Positions 11,741 to 23,282 of a stretch of 64,000 nt of DNA are shown piece by piece. The notes under the pieces were generated by a model, which saw only the letters and a list, made by a program, of their open reading frames with translations, was not told where the DNA came from and made no database searches. Numbering within the stretch: the first letter of the stretch is position 1; each line of letters starts with the position of its first letter. A program made the translations under genes and the position numbers. Origin of the DNA: Polytrichum commune (lineage: Eukaryota > Streptophyta > Polytrichopsida > Polytrichales > Polytrichaceae); NCBI GenBank assembly GCA_950295325.1, contig OX485803.1, positions 68,525,554-68,589,553 of the forward strand. The letters run 5' to 3'.

Positions 11741-11961
11741 GGGTCACTTCAAATACAAGATTGAATGCCCATGACCATTGCATTCTGAAATCTCAAAATG
11801 GTCAAAAAGATAGTGACTGTCCAAATTCACTTCACACTAGAAGGTGACAACCTAAGAATCTAAAAAATTTATCACGAATGGAAAATCTACATGAATTCCT
11901 ACACACAAACTATAAAATTTGTTTCATGATCTGGCCCTTGGCTCGTGTGTGAAAGCGGCCC
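11741..11961 (-). mobile_element. short, diverged Tourist-like family B copy
   Basis: Ends are GGGTCACTTCAAATACAAGA and TTGGCTCGTGTGTGAAAGCGGCCC, flanked by TTA at 11738-11740 and 11962-11964. It is an internally deleted relative of the 499-bp family. It lies ~250 bp upstream of the FBN5 start codon, so it probably contributes to that promoter region. Confidence 0.65.
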
Positions 11962-12214
11962 TTAGTAGTATACGAAGTCGCCTTCTTCCCCAATCCTGGA
12001 ACACCACCTCAGACGCCAACCGGTGATGTCGCAGTGCCCAGTCATCTCCTGTGGAGCTAATAATGTAAGGAATTTGCAATTGTGCTGCAGGATTTGGTTG
12101 CGGCATCCTTTGCTCTCGCAGATTGGGAGCAGCCGGTCCGCACATGTAAGCTTACAGACACACTCAGTAAGGTAACTTACAGTATTAGCTTCACAATTGA
12201 CTGCTTGGTCGCTC

Positions 12215-15200
12215 ATGGCTACTCTCCAGTCTCATGCGCATGCATTCTTCTCTCCAGTTTCGCCCTGCTCCTCTCCTCCTCCTCCGCAGCTCCCTTGCCA
12301 ATGTCTCCGCGCATTGCGCCACCCTCAGCCTCTCACTCGACCCGTCAGGGCTGCAAGAATGATTCGGGGACCAGAAATGGGGTCTCTGGTCTGTGAGACC
12401 GGAGCAAGCATTTTGGTTTGCCGTGGATTTTCAAGGCAGAGAGACACCAGCGACAGCGTTAGGGTTTGCAATGCCGTGGAAGGTGAAGGGAGCCTTGTTG
12501 CTGCAGCGGATGTGGATGTGGAGACTCAAGCCGAGGAGTTTTCTTCCGTCGAGGAGATTAAAGCCGCATTGTATACCTCACTTGAAGGTACTCATCATGT
12601 GCCACCATATATCAAGCCTGAATTGTTTTACTTGCTGTGGCTGGATGTCGGAGAGCTGTTTCCTTCAATCATGCATTTCCGCATGTTGAGATGAATGTGT
12701 GTGAAACAAGTGCAAAATTTGCAGTGAGAAGGACGCACCTGAAGAAAGCCTGATGTGTACATCCATCTGTAGATGTTGTCGCTCGGTCATGATGGTTCTC
12801 CAAAAGCTAGCCATAGTAAGTTAAGCGGGCTTTAAATGGACGCTTTTAGCTCTTCTCGTAGGATGTGAACACGCAATTAGTGCGAGATGATGAGTGACAA
12901 GTCCATATGCCGAAGCCATTTTTCCTCGTATATTTCGGAGCTCATATTAAATATCGTATTCATTATCAGAGTGAAGATTGTTGTGTGCATTTAATGGTCA
13001 TATAGGTCCCCCAATCATGCTGAATATTGAGCCTAGATTGGTTAACAAAATTTGAGCACGTGGTTCAATATCTTCTAAACACATGTCTTTTTTGGGGTCC
13101 GTTCTTAGATCCACACCTGACCACACACCACTTAAAATTTAGGTGTATGATCAAGAAAGCAACCGACTAAGGCCCACATAGTACCTTACCTTTCCCCATG
13201 TTGACTCAATGTCTAAAACAAGTGAAAATCCACGTAGAGAAGGACAAACTTAAGAAACCCTAATGGGTACTCCATCTTGCACTATTGATGCAGCTGGTTG
13301 CATTGGCACAATGCAGATGTGATGTACTCTTTGGCAAATTCTAAGAAGAGAGGTTGTCAAAGCTCTTTCACGGGAAAACCAGGGTGTTTCCTTGAATAAA
13401 CTAAACTTTTGGCTTTTGTCTTATCTCTCCCGGTTCCTTGTGTCGAAATTGAGATCTTATTAGACAAGCTCTACAACAATTTGTTCTGTGACCTCTAGGG
13501 ATTTAGTAGAAACCCAAGGCAAGGATTCATTGTTGGGAACTGATAAAGTCAGTGGGGAATGTCGTGGAAGGTGGCTTCTTCCATGCAGATTGCTGTGGAT
13601 GGCCCCTGGTCAAATGGCTTGCCACCATTTGGCGGTTGCTGCATGTCTGATTGTTTTCTATCTCATTATAGTTTTGGATTGCTTCCTTTTGATTGAATAT
13701 GGAATTCTAAACGCTTCGCATTCACTATCTCTCTTGATTCTTAGTCTATGGTTTACTGGTTACCTTGATCTGTGAGTGATGTTTGAACATCATTATTTAC
13801 AAGGATATCTTTGTTACTTGATCATTATCTTGTTCATTCTAGCAGAGAGTTTTGTACACATTAAGTGACAAGTTTGCTAGTGGAGGAATCTGTGCGAGGG
13901 TTTGAATCTAGTAGGACAAATTGTTTGGGTGATTGCAGGTGTAATGCATCCTGTGCGCAGGCTTGAACAGGGGCATCTTTGGAGTCCAGAATGCCCGTAA
14001 GGCAGAAGTGGAGAGATTGCTGGAGCTTTTGGAAGCTAAAAATCCTTCACCTCGACCTACTGACGATTTGGACAAGGTTCGCTTCTTTCCCACATCCCAA
14101 GTGCAGGTTGCCTTCCATTAAAAAACTGTCAGATTCAGCTTGCTTCACATACCGAGTGGTTTCTTTGTATGTGCGCAATGACATGTCAAACAAATTGGCA
14201 ACTCATTATCAAAAAGTTTAGTGAAGAGGGATCTCAAACTGTTACTTTGACAAGTTCCTAAAATGGAATTGTGTGCCCAAGCTGGATATATGTAGTTGAA
14301 ATTGGATTGAGCTCACCAGCCTAAAAACGTTGTAGATTATTTCATTCAAGTTGATTTGATCCATAGTTTGTTCTTGTATGAGAAGACAAAGTACGGAACA
14401 ATGTCTTATTATAAAACGCAAAACTGCAATGATTCTAATGTAATTTGTGATATGCAGTCATTAATTACAAAGACAAACTATGGAACATTGATTATTCTAA
14501 TGTTATTTGAGATACAGTCATGTGTGATTCACTGCATCTGTATGGACTTGCTATGCAATTTATAGAAGTGTAAATGGACATGCAATTTCTGTAGAGCTTC
14601 TGCTGCATGACTGAGACCAGATTGTTTTGTTGGTCCAGGTGAAAGGTGAGTGGAAGCTTGTATACAGCACCATCTCAATTTTAGGTTCAAAGAGGACAAA
14701 GCTGGGGCTGCGGGATTTCATTGCCCTTGGCGACTTTGTGCAAATAATTGATGTTGATCAGGTTGGTCTACATACAGAAATTTCTGAGTGGGGTAGAAAT
14801 CTGTACAAGTGCCAGCCTCTTACCAGTTTTGTTATATCTTGATGCCTTCATATAATATGTTATGCAGCTTGCTGTGATTTGTGACTTCATAACCAGGCCA
14901 TGAATTGCCTCTGCAAAGAGGTAAATAAGCACTAAACAAGATTTGTTATCAGTTGAATCCTAGTGTAAACTCATACAGAAAGATGCAAGACTGGATTTAA
15001 CATTCTGCAGTCAGATGGAACTTTGAAGAACTCCAGTAAGGGACTGTTTTTGGAGTATGAAACCTGTTGAGTATTCAGTGGTGTTTTAAGGATGACTAGA
15101 GCTCCCAGCAACAGGAAATAATCCTGCTTTCTGTGTTGCAGAGGAAGGCAGTTAACAGAGTTGGTTTCAGTGTGGCGGGCCTTGGAATGCTGTCTGGTTC

Positions 15201-15768
15201 ATTTACAATTGAAGCCTCATACACAATTGCATCCCCTTCAGTAAGCAGACATCTCTCCCAAAATTTTGCCCTGCAAATATTTTCTTATTGCAATTTCTTT
15301 TCATCTGCAATTAGTTTAATGGCATAAGTCTATGGATTAGTCACATATAGATATTGGACGTAGGTCTTCAGTTAATACTTCTGCTCAACTGGAAGTGGTG
15401 AGCTCTCCATTAAAGTTTGATAAGCTTAAGTTTGATACAGTGAGATGCACCAAGGTGATAGATGAGCAGGATAATACTTGTCAGCATGTATTTCAGCAGC
15501 CTTTCCTCTTTGATTGACTTCAAGAATTCCAATGAAGATGCTTCAAAGTTATCTAATTACTCTAGCTGTGCTGGTGCAGAGGGTTGATATCCAGTTTGAG
15601 AGTTCTCGATTAGTACCCGAACAGCTCCTGTCATTGTTCCAGAAAAATTATGATCTGCTCCTTAGTATCTTCAACCCAGAAGGGTGGTTGGAAATCACAT
15701 ATGTAGACGACACGCTAAGAGTGGGGCGGGATGACAAGGGTAATGTCTTCCTTGTAGAGAGGATATAA
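12215..15768 (+). CDS. FBN5: FBN5-type fibrillin (plastid-lipid-associated protein), 5 exons
   Basis: Plastid PAP/fibrillin protein. In Arabidopsis FBN5 binds solanesyl-diphosphate synthases and is needed for plastoquinone-9 synthesis. Exons are 12215-12587, 13961-14076, 14639-14761, 15142-15240 and 15580-15768, giving 900 bp and 299 aa. All introns are GT-AG and phases agree (1,0,0,0). Residues 1-~90 form a Ser/Pro/Arg-rich transit region. The fibrillin domain starts at [16 protein letters not shown], continues [20 protein letters not shown], and contains [13 protein letters not shown] (~178-190), a stretch typical of FBN5. It ends [20 protein letters not shown] with GNVFLVERI at the C terminus. 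The start is ATG 12215; an upstream in-frame TTG is ignored. Intron 1 (1373 bp) contains a family A MITE. The subfamily call rests on remembered motifs. Confidence 0.93.
12817..13189 (+). mobile_element. MITE family A copy in FBN5 intron 1
   Basis: Starts TAAGTTAAGCGGGCTTTAAA and ends AAGGCCCACATAGTACCTTA. Internal blocks are GGAGCTCATATTAAATATC, TTGAGCACGTGGTTCAATA and CACACACCACTTAAA. Same orientation as the gene. Confidence 0.75.
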
Positions 15769-17696
15769 ATTGAAACTTTATCTTCAATTCCTGAATTTTC
15801 AGGTCATGTATTGTATTAGTGATTGACAACAGACACTAGAAAATATTTATTGGTCGATTGGAGCCTCTGAAGGTACTTGGAGTTGTTGAGCGGGTGGCTG
15901 CTCACCTACTTGGTGAGAGGAACTTTTCCTTGAAATCCACAACTACGCCAAAGCAATGACCCACTCCTGCCTGTGGCCTCTCTTTGTGAAGAAAGCAAAT
16001 GCCGTTGATGGCTGACAATAAGATGCAGCGTAGAAAATTCTTCCAAAGCTGAGAATTTGATGCATCAATGTATGTGAAGGATGTGGAGGTGGTTCAAGTA
16101 GATCCCACTTCCCAAGAAATGATCAAAGTGGTTGCCTCTGGCACTTTAACCTATTAGAATGTGTAGTTGTGCTTAGTATTTAGCATTAGGTTTGAGCGCG
16201 TGTTATTCTCTTAGCACAAGCGTCTTGCTCTCTCTTCTTCTCAAATTCCTTTTGCCACCTCTTTTGAATTTACAACCCAAGTAGGCTGGTGAAGGTGGTT
16301 GGAATTTTAATTGAGTCTTTGATCCTCTACAGCATGATCATGTGGTTCTGAGGCTCTCAAGAGTGAAAGACGAATGAATTTGAGGCTTTTGTGATGGGAT
16401 AACTATGGTGGGGTGAATCAGACAGGTACTCCAGCTAAAGGTTGATGACCCATATCTAAAGGGAGTCAAACGAACAAAAAAAAAGTACTGCTTGGAAAAG
16501 GATCTGGAAGAGACCAAAAGGCCTTCTTGACTGTTGTCAACGAAGACCATTCCAAGCCCACGGGTACACCAAATACTCCTATTAATGTGGGTGGAAATTG
16601 GTGTGGAAAACACTTAACGACCACTCTAATTATCAAGTCGGGGTGGAAATAACATGGGTCTTCCCCTTAGTCTTCCTTTTTGACTTCCAACCAACACCTT
16701 ACTTAAAATAAAATAATCACCTTACATCAAAAGTAGCATAAAATGAAACATTCACTCACATCAATTTGAAGTACCTTGGTATTGAAAAACAATGGCTCAC
16801 TACTGCAACACATTTTTGACCGCATATGGCTCGCATGCACAACACCATATGTGACAAGGTATGTGACCAACTCCACACGCTTTCTGGCCACTGCATCAGC
16901 TTGGGAACTGCTTTATGCAGTTAGCTATTGTGGATTGCGAAGGTTGTTGTTTTAGACTGCAAAAATGAGAGCTGAGATGCAAAAGGCATAAGTCTAAGTA
17001 AACATGATCTTTTCTCTTGAAGTGATCATACATACACTTCCGATTGCGTTCACTATTGAGCCTAGGATGATTGTCTATGTTTTGAGCACACAATCCAATC
17101 TCATTGCAACACGTGTCATTTTGGTGTTTTAAAAAAAAAACTAAACGTCGTGCCATGTACCACTCACATATTTGCAAAGTTTAATTATGCAGACCGACCA
17201 GAAGGGTTACACTACCTCAGAGCACAGTTTGCAAACATGGGTTTACAATGTTTGCATCTACAAGTCACAGTTATGGATTATAATATGTGGAGAAACCATA
17301 TGCAATATGAATATATAGAAATACACAAGTTGCTTCTTAAATACACAAGTTTGACACTTGTGTGAATAAAAACCCATTTGTCATGAGAGAATATAATATT
17401 CTATGGCCAACCTTTAAATGCGCACATGACACATGGACAATAGTTTTGGAAGAAGGTGGTATTGGTGAGATGCTCCGACACCTCATAAATATAGTGGCCA
17501 CGGTATTCTCAAAGTGGATGAGCTGACATCTATGGGCCCGGCTGAGGGTTCCGACTTTTGACTGGTCCAACTTGGACCTTTATACCATTGTAAGTTGCCA
17601 TTTGGAATGTTATATAGGACCTTTCGAAAAAGGTCTAAAACTTCCCACCTTTAGGAACTGGCTTGCCACGGTGGTGAAAAAGGATGCTTAGACTAA
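15769..17696. other. FBN5 3' region and MITE debris, no gene
   Basis: The first few hundred bp are the likely FBN5 3'UTR. A degraded element H copy spans ~16577-16800 (GTGGGTGGAAATTGGTGTGG to TTCACTCACATCAATTTGAA). A truncated family A copy spans ~17020-17170 (TATTGAGCCTAGGATGATTG, TTGAGCACACAATCCAATCT). No coding region seen. Confidence 0.5.
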
Positions 17697-18195
17697 GGGC
17701 CACTTCACACACGAGCCAAGAGCCGTGACCATGACATTGTGAGAGCCCAAAAGAAAGTGTCCAAAGGCCGTCCCAACACACCTCTGAAATCATGTAGTGT
17801 GGTCACGGACCCTCAAGTGTAGTGTAAAGTCATATGTGACCGGGCCTTCAACCAAATGCTATTTCAATGAATTTTTATTCAAGCGGGTCCTCACACATGA
17901 TAAAATATAATAAACCAACGGTTGTGAGTGTTTGAAGTACCATGGTCTCCCAGTTTTGTGTTAGGCCCACCTCCAAGATGTGGTTTTTGAAAACAATCCA
18001 AGTGACCATGAAACATGATCCATTCGATGCCATGTAGGAAGCCATGTAGAGTTTATATCCATCTTGCATTCACATACTTTGTTAGTCCCTCAAACGTAGT
18101 GTGAAGCGAACTTGGACCGGCTCCACCTTTTCCACCAATGAGAGTGCTTGAAGTGCATTGGTCACGGGCTCTTAGTCTCGTGTGTGAAGTGGCCC
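17697..18195 (+). mobile_element. Tourist-like MITE family B, 499-bp copy B1
   Basis: Exactly 499 bp between TAA at 17694-17696 and TAA at 18196-18198. Terminal inverted repeats are GGGCCACTTCACACACGAG and CTCGTGTGTGAAGTGGCCC, extending with mismatches to about 36 bp through GTGACCA/TGGTCAC. The 3-bp TAA/TTA target and the GGGCC start fit the PIF/Harbinger superfamily. It encodes no protein. Confidence 0.9.
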
Positions 18196-18217
18196 TAAAG
18201 GGCTCAAATCTTCCCCT

Positions 18218-18595
18218 GAGGTAGATGGGTCTTAAATGGTTAATTTCCCGACTATCTCCTAAAGGATTAGTAAGAGTAGCATATCCGAATCGAGGCTATA
18301 ACCACTCTCATAATTTTTAGAGTTTGTATGAATATCTTCTTCTTCTTTTTTATCGAAGTGAATATGTTTGTGCTCAATAAATGGTCATATAAGTCCCATG
18401 TCCCTCCCTCCCCCCCCCCCCTTCAATTATGTCGACTACTGAGCCCATGATGGTTATCGTATTTTGAGCACATTGTCCAGTCTCTTTTAAACATATTTTT
18501 TTGGGTATCCATTTTTGGAGCCATGCCTAACCACACACCACTCAAATATAGGTGCATGATTAAGATAAGTAATTGTGTTAGGCACATCTACCTTA
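18218..18595 (+). mobile_element. MITE family A copy
   Basis: Starts GAGGTAGATGGGTCTTAAATG and ends TTAGGCACATCTACCTTA, an inverted-repeat pair of ~30 bp with mismatches. It contains an 11-bp C tract near 18411. It begins 23 bp after a family B copy. Confidence 0.8.
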
Positions 18596-19326
18596 TTTGT
18601 TTCATTATAGTGGACATAACACTTCTTAGCCCTTACAAAGAGTTTGTGGGCCTTGGAATATACATAGAACAATGTCAAGTCTCAAAGTAAGCTTTTGAAA
18701 AATCTTTCAAGGAGACCAAAATTTAACGTTGAATCTAGTCATATGGAGTCCATAAATATGTCACCTATTTGTTTAAATAGAAAACCCAAGAGGACTGAAT
18801 GAATTTATCGTCAAGGCAAGTTGGAAAAGAAATCAATTGAGTAGCTCCAATCCTTAAGGACCAAACTAGTACTAAGGTAATTCTACACTTTTAGAAATAA
18901 GCAAGTAGATTTATGGAAATGTGAATATTCGTGCTTCAAGTGTTGCTATTTGTACTCGCCATGTAGTCATTACGTAGGTGATTGTATACTAAAAAGACCA
19001 TGGACATGTTGTGCGTAGACAATTGACACCATAGTGGAGATGTTAAAGTAGACAGTAGAATAGTCCAGAACTGACCAAAAAATCCATAATCACCTAAATA
19101 TGAGTTACCAACATGATTTTTGATTGGTGGCATTGATTCCATGGCATTAAATGGTGTTGCTTACCAAGTGTTATCTTGTGTTAGAGAGATGAAAAGTATG
19201 AATTTCAAGCTTCACCGTATCATGGTAGGAGAATCAAACTTGGGTCACTTTTGTCGCGAGAACAAGTCTCAATGACCAAACCAAAGGTTTCATGCCCAAG
19301 TCTACTTCACATTATGTTTAGAGCCA
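18596..19326. other. no gene recognised
   Basis: AT-rich sequence to the left of the assembly gap. No coding region or RNA gene seen. Confidence 0.35.
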
Positions 19327-19526
19327 NNNNNNNNNNNNNNNNNNNNNNNNNNNNNNNNNNNNNNNNNNNNNNNNNNNNNNNNNNNNNNNNNNNNNNNNNN
19401 NNNNNNNNNNNNNNNNNNNNNNNNNNNNNNNNNNNNNNNNNNNNNNNNNNNNNNNNNNNNNNNNNNNNNNNNNNNNNNNNNNNNNNNNNNNNNNNNNNNN
19501 NNNNNNNNNNNNNNNNNNNNNNNNNN
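19327..19526. other. assembly gap (200 N)
   Basis: Exactly 200 N, the usual size for an unknown-length gap. Sequence just to the right (19540-19604) is the end of a family A element, so the gap probably falls in a repeat. Confidence 0.99.
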
Positions 19527-19539
19527 CGGACAATGTAAA

Positions 19540-19604
19540 ATAGGTCTATCTACCTTAGATGTGCAATCAAGATAAGCAACCGAATTAGGCACGTGACCTT
19601 AGTA
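19540..19604 (+). repeat. right end of a MITE family A copy truncated by the gap
   Basis: Reads GTCTATCTACCTTAGATGTG, then GATAAGCAACCGAATTAGGCAC and GTGACCTTAG, matching the family A right end. The left part is lost in the N run. Confidence 0.5.
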
Positions 19605-19737
19605 TAACAATCAGAGTTGGACTACCACACCTCCTCAAGAGGGTGTCTCCAAGCGGCCTCCGTGACTTTCCCTTTATTAATTTACAAGGGGAACGAGGGG
19701 CATCAAATTCATCACATAAGGGTCCCATAGGCTTTAC

Positions 19738-20119
19738 CTACACTAAATATCATATTTTAGCGTCACCAAATCTAATTACGTTGCTCGATACTAAATGTAA
19801 ACCATGGTATAGCGTCACCAACACTAAATACCAACCCAATATTATTTGCCATTCCTTGTAAATTTTTTAGGGGAGGGATTATAGATTACAGTGTTGCAAT
19901 TACTGCCACTTACCAAGAGACTTTCCATCCAAATCTCAATCATCCATGACAACATTTCATCACAAGTTGGGTGACAAGAGAAGGGAGGGGGTTTGGGCCA
20001 ACGGATGAACCCATCCGTCATCCACGACACTATTTTTTTCGCTTATTCATAAGGAAGTGTCATCCGAAAAGCAACCCTAGTGACACGAAATACCGTGTGA
20101 CACTAAAATACCATATTTA
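19738..20119 (+). mobile_element. MITE family C copy, interrupted at its right end
   Basis: Starts CTACACTAAATATCATATTTTAG. Internal blocks are TGCCATTCCTTGTAAAT, CATCACAAGTTGGGTGACAAGAG and GATGAACCCATCC. It reaches ACCATATTTA at 20119, where another element is inserted. The expected remainder (TTAGTGTAGC-like) appears as TTAATATAGC after that insertion, at 20638-20647. Confidence 0.75.
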
Positions 20120-20637
20120 GGGCAGCTTTCCACCTAGAGGTTGGGCCAATTCGTTGTGTAAGAGGTTTGAAATCCTCACTTGTGATTGGTCAAAAGGTTG
20201 AAATCGGCCCTAACCCCTTTACACCTAGAGGCGGGGCCGATTTGGTGATATGATTTATTTAATCAAAAAATGCATGTTTTGACACGGCCCGAGCTCATTG
20301 AATTGGGTGCACGCAAAATGAAGGGCCAATGTCACATTTCAATAAAAAAATCATTTTCTTAATAAAATATGATTTTTTCAACGAACTATATCCATTGGAT
20401 TATGTGAAAATATGAAGGGCTCTATGCTATATTATGCTAGATCTGTTGGATTATGCTAGATTTATTGAATCGGCCTAGCTTCTTGGCCCTAAGGCTTTTA
20501 CATATGGGAAAATTGGCCCCCATTATCATCTTATATATAACGTGTAGTTGAGGCCAGCCTCCAACCCAAAAGGGGTGGAAATTTCATGCAATCGGCCTCA
20601 AGGGGAATTGGCCTGGCCTCTAGGTGTAAAGTGGCCC
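20120..20637 (+). mobile_element. 518-bp Tourist-like MITE inserted in the family C terminus
   Basis: Ends are GGGCAGCTTTCCACCTAGAGG and CCTCTAGGTGTAAAGTGGCCC, flanked by TTA at 20117-20119 and 20638-20640. A second internal copy of the terminal repeat (CCTTTACACCTAGAGGCGGG) occurs at 20215. Its first bases resemble the 499-bp family B, suggesting the same transposase source. Confidence 0.8.
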
Positions 20638-20835
20638 TTAATATAGCACGTGGATGGCCTAAGCGCCACGTGAAGTCCGAGGGCCCTACAAAGGCCGTCC
20701 TTCCACTTGGCAAAATAACAATCTCCCCACCGGGACTTCTCACTTTCCATGCATGGCACCAATTCCAAGGAGGAGCTTCTGGGTTTTTTAAAACCCGGAA
20801 TGTCCGAACACCCACCGTTCCTTAGACTCATAATA

Positions 20836-21070
20836 TTTGAGGCAGTGATCGGGGAGGTTTTTGGGCATAATCGGTTGAGATCCTAGTGTTTGCAAGTCCA
20901 ACCGGTTACATGTTGATATCCTCCGGTTTTCCTTTATTAAAAGTGGGGCATATTGTATAGATTCTTCTAAAATGATCAGTAATTTTTCTTGCAGACTTGA
21001 ACTTCAACCGGTTATTTCTCAAGTTCAACCGGTTCATTTGTGACTAACTGCCGGTTCTCCTTGATCATAG
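20836..21070 (+). repeat. dispersed ACCGGTT-rich repeat (family D), copy 1
   Basis: Contains GTCCAACCGGTTACATGTT, CTTCAACCGGTTATTTCTCA and GTTCAACCGGTTCA. It shares order and spacing with 43443-43640 and 61685-61920 on the same strand and 40505-40715 on the opposite strand. Boundaries uncertain. Confidence 0.6.
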
Positions 21071-21626
21071 ATTTGTGGGGCAACTGTAAAGATGAGTTTG
21101 ACCACTAAGGAGAGATACTATAAACCGTGAAAATAAGGTGATTCACATTGAAGATATGGTCTTAAAACCATGAGATGATTTTCCAAGATGGAAGAGAAGG
21201 ATTCACGAAGAATGCAAGTTGTTACATATTTATATTCCATGTCATAGAAAAATAGAAAAATAGAAAAATAGAAAATCCTACAATGTTTCAAAGTGGAAAG
21301 TTTGTCAAACCCCCTACTCGTTCACTAGATTCTCCTTAAACCGAACACGGTAATGCTCATTTCCACACAGAACATCACCTAGACCGGTTAACCCATGAGT
21401 ACATTAAAATTGTGATTGATGGTAGTCAAACACGACTAAATTTGGCTAAATTGACTATACACGCATTTCAAGATGCCGGCCTGGTAATTATCGGTTTCAG
21501 AAATGGCACTTCACTGTTATGACGGAAATCTACTGCACATGTAGAGGGCAGTTCACGGTTTATGGTATTTCTACCTTAGATCAGATGAACCCTCAAAGGA
21601 CGTAGAGTAGGGGCTCAATGTACGAA

Positions 21627-21661
<35 letters not shown>

Positions 21662-22008
21662 ACTTCTACGGGTCTCTCATCAACTTAACATTACTAGACA
21701 TCTACATGATGATCTCATTAGTTAAAAACGCGCTTATAATTTATGACCGTTTGTCAAAAAGTTCAAGTCTAAGTGCTTCCCCGTAAACAAAGAATCCCGA
21801 AGTCAAAGTTGAATTATGCTCGTGTGATACTTGTGCTTAGATGGTGCTCTCTTTTGGTTTTGGGTTCTTTGGTCTCCCGACTCTGAACTTGTTTCGAGCC
21901 GCAGTCGGTGTTTTCAAATTCTCCAATCCTTGACTAGGTGTGGATGGCCCAGATTGTTCGGTTAAGACCATATACAAGATTCAACGGCTGAGATGCAAAG
22001 CAGCGTCA
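21071..22008. other. no gene; microsatellite inside
   Basis: No coding region seen. An (AT)n tract followed by (AC)n lies at 21627-21660, and short AAAATAG repeats lie near 21245-21270. Confidence 0.45.
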
Positions 22009-22507
22009 GGGCCACTTCACACACGAGACTGAGAGCCCGTGACCAGTACACTTCAAGCACTCTCATTGGTGGAAAAGGCGGAGCCGGTCCAAGTTCGCTT
22101 CACACTACGCTTGAGGGACCAACGGAGTACGTGAATGCAAGATGGATGTAAACGTCTACATGGATCCCTACATGACATCAAATGGATCATGTTTCATGGT
22201 CACTTGGATTATTTTCAAAAACCACCTCCTGGAGGTAGGCCTCACATAAAACCAAGAGACCACCATACTCCGAACGCTCACAACCATTAATATATTATAC
22301 TTTATCATATGTGAAGACCCGCACGAATAGAAATTCATTGAAATAGCATTTGGCTGAGGGCCCGGTCACATATGACTTCACACTACGCTTGAGGGTCCGT
22401 GACCACACTACATGATGTTGGAGGTGTGTTGGGACGGCCTTGGGACACTTTCTTTGGGCTCTCACAATTCCATGGTCACGGCTCTTGGCTCGTGCGTGAA
22501 GTGGCCC
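22009..22507 (-). mobile_element. Tourist-like MITE family B, 499-bp copy B2 (inverted)
   Basis: Again exactly 499 bp, opposite in orientation to B1 and B3. Starts GGGCCACTTCACACACGAGA and ends GAGCCGTGA/TCACGGCTCTTGGCTCG...GTGGCCC in inverted form. Flanking 3-mers are TCA (22006-22008) and TGA (22508-22510), a mutated or TNA-type target duplication. Confidence 0.88.
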
Positions 22508-22783
22508 TGAGCGTCCCAAAGCCATCAAGACGAGGAAATTCCTTTGGGATGGCTCATGGCCGATCTGGACCGTGGAGCCCCGAAACCGGTGGACGGACGA
22601 GATCCGAGCGCCAGCCACCTCAGCTTCACTAACCAATAACTGCCACTTTAGGTTCTCGTGCATATCCATTGAGAGCAACAAACTTGGGATGAGGTGGCGG
22701 CCCACCTCAAGCCACCCGCTCCCAGCCATATTGTGCCACTTGTACTGTGGGACCCACCGTATTCGACCATCTGGTTGATGTTA

Positions 22784-23282
22784 GGGCCACTTCACGCACG
22801 AGCCAAGAGCCGTGACCATGGAATTGTGAGAGCCCAAAAGAAAGTGTCCCAAGGCCATCCCAACACACCTCCAACATCATGTAGTGTGGTCACGGACCCT
22901 CAAGCGTAGTGTGAAGTCATACGTGACCGGGCCCTCAGCCAAATGCTATTTCAAATAATTTCTATTCGTGCGGGTCTTCACACATGATAAAGTAGAATAT
23001 ATTAATGGTTGTGAGCGTTCGGAGTGCCATGGTCTCTTGGTTTTGTGTGAGGTCTACCTGCAAAGGGTGGTTTTTGAATATAGTTCAAGTGGCCATGAAA
23101 CGTGATCCATTTGATGCCATGTAGGAATTCATGTAGACGTTACGTCCATCTTGCATTCACATACTCCGTTGGTCCCTCAAGCGTAGTGTGAAGCGAACTT
23201 GGACCGGCTCTGCCTTTTCCACAAACGAGGGTGATTGAAGTGTAGTGGTCACGGGCTCTCAGTCTTGTGTGTGAAGTGGCCC
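22784..23282 (+). mobile_element. Tourist-like MITE family B, 499-bp copy B3
   Basis: Exactly 499 bp, flanked by TTA at 22781-22783 and 23283-23285. Ends are GGGCCACTTCACGCACGAGC and CTTGTGTGTGAAGTGGCCC. Similarity to B1 and inverted B2 is very high over the full length. B2 and B3 face each other across 276 bp. Confidence 0.9.

Noticed and set aside
19251-19592. Open frames running through the N block
   Set aside because: They consist of unknown residues; no evidence of coding.
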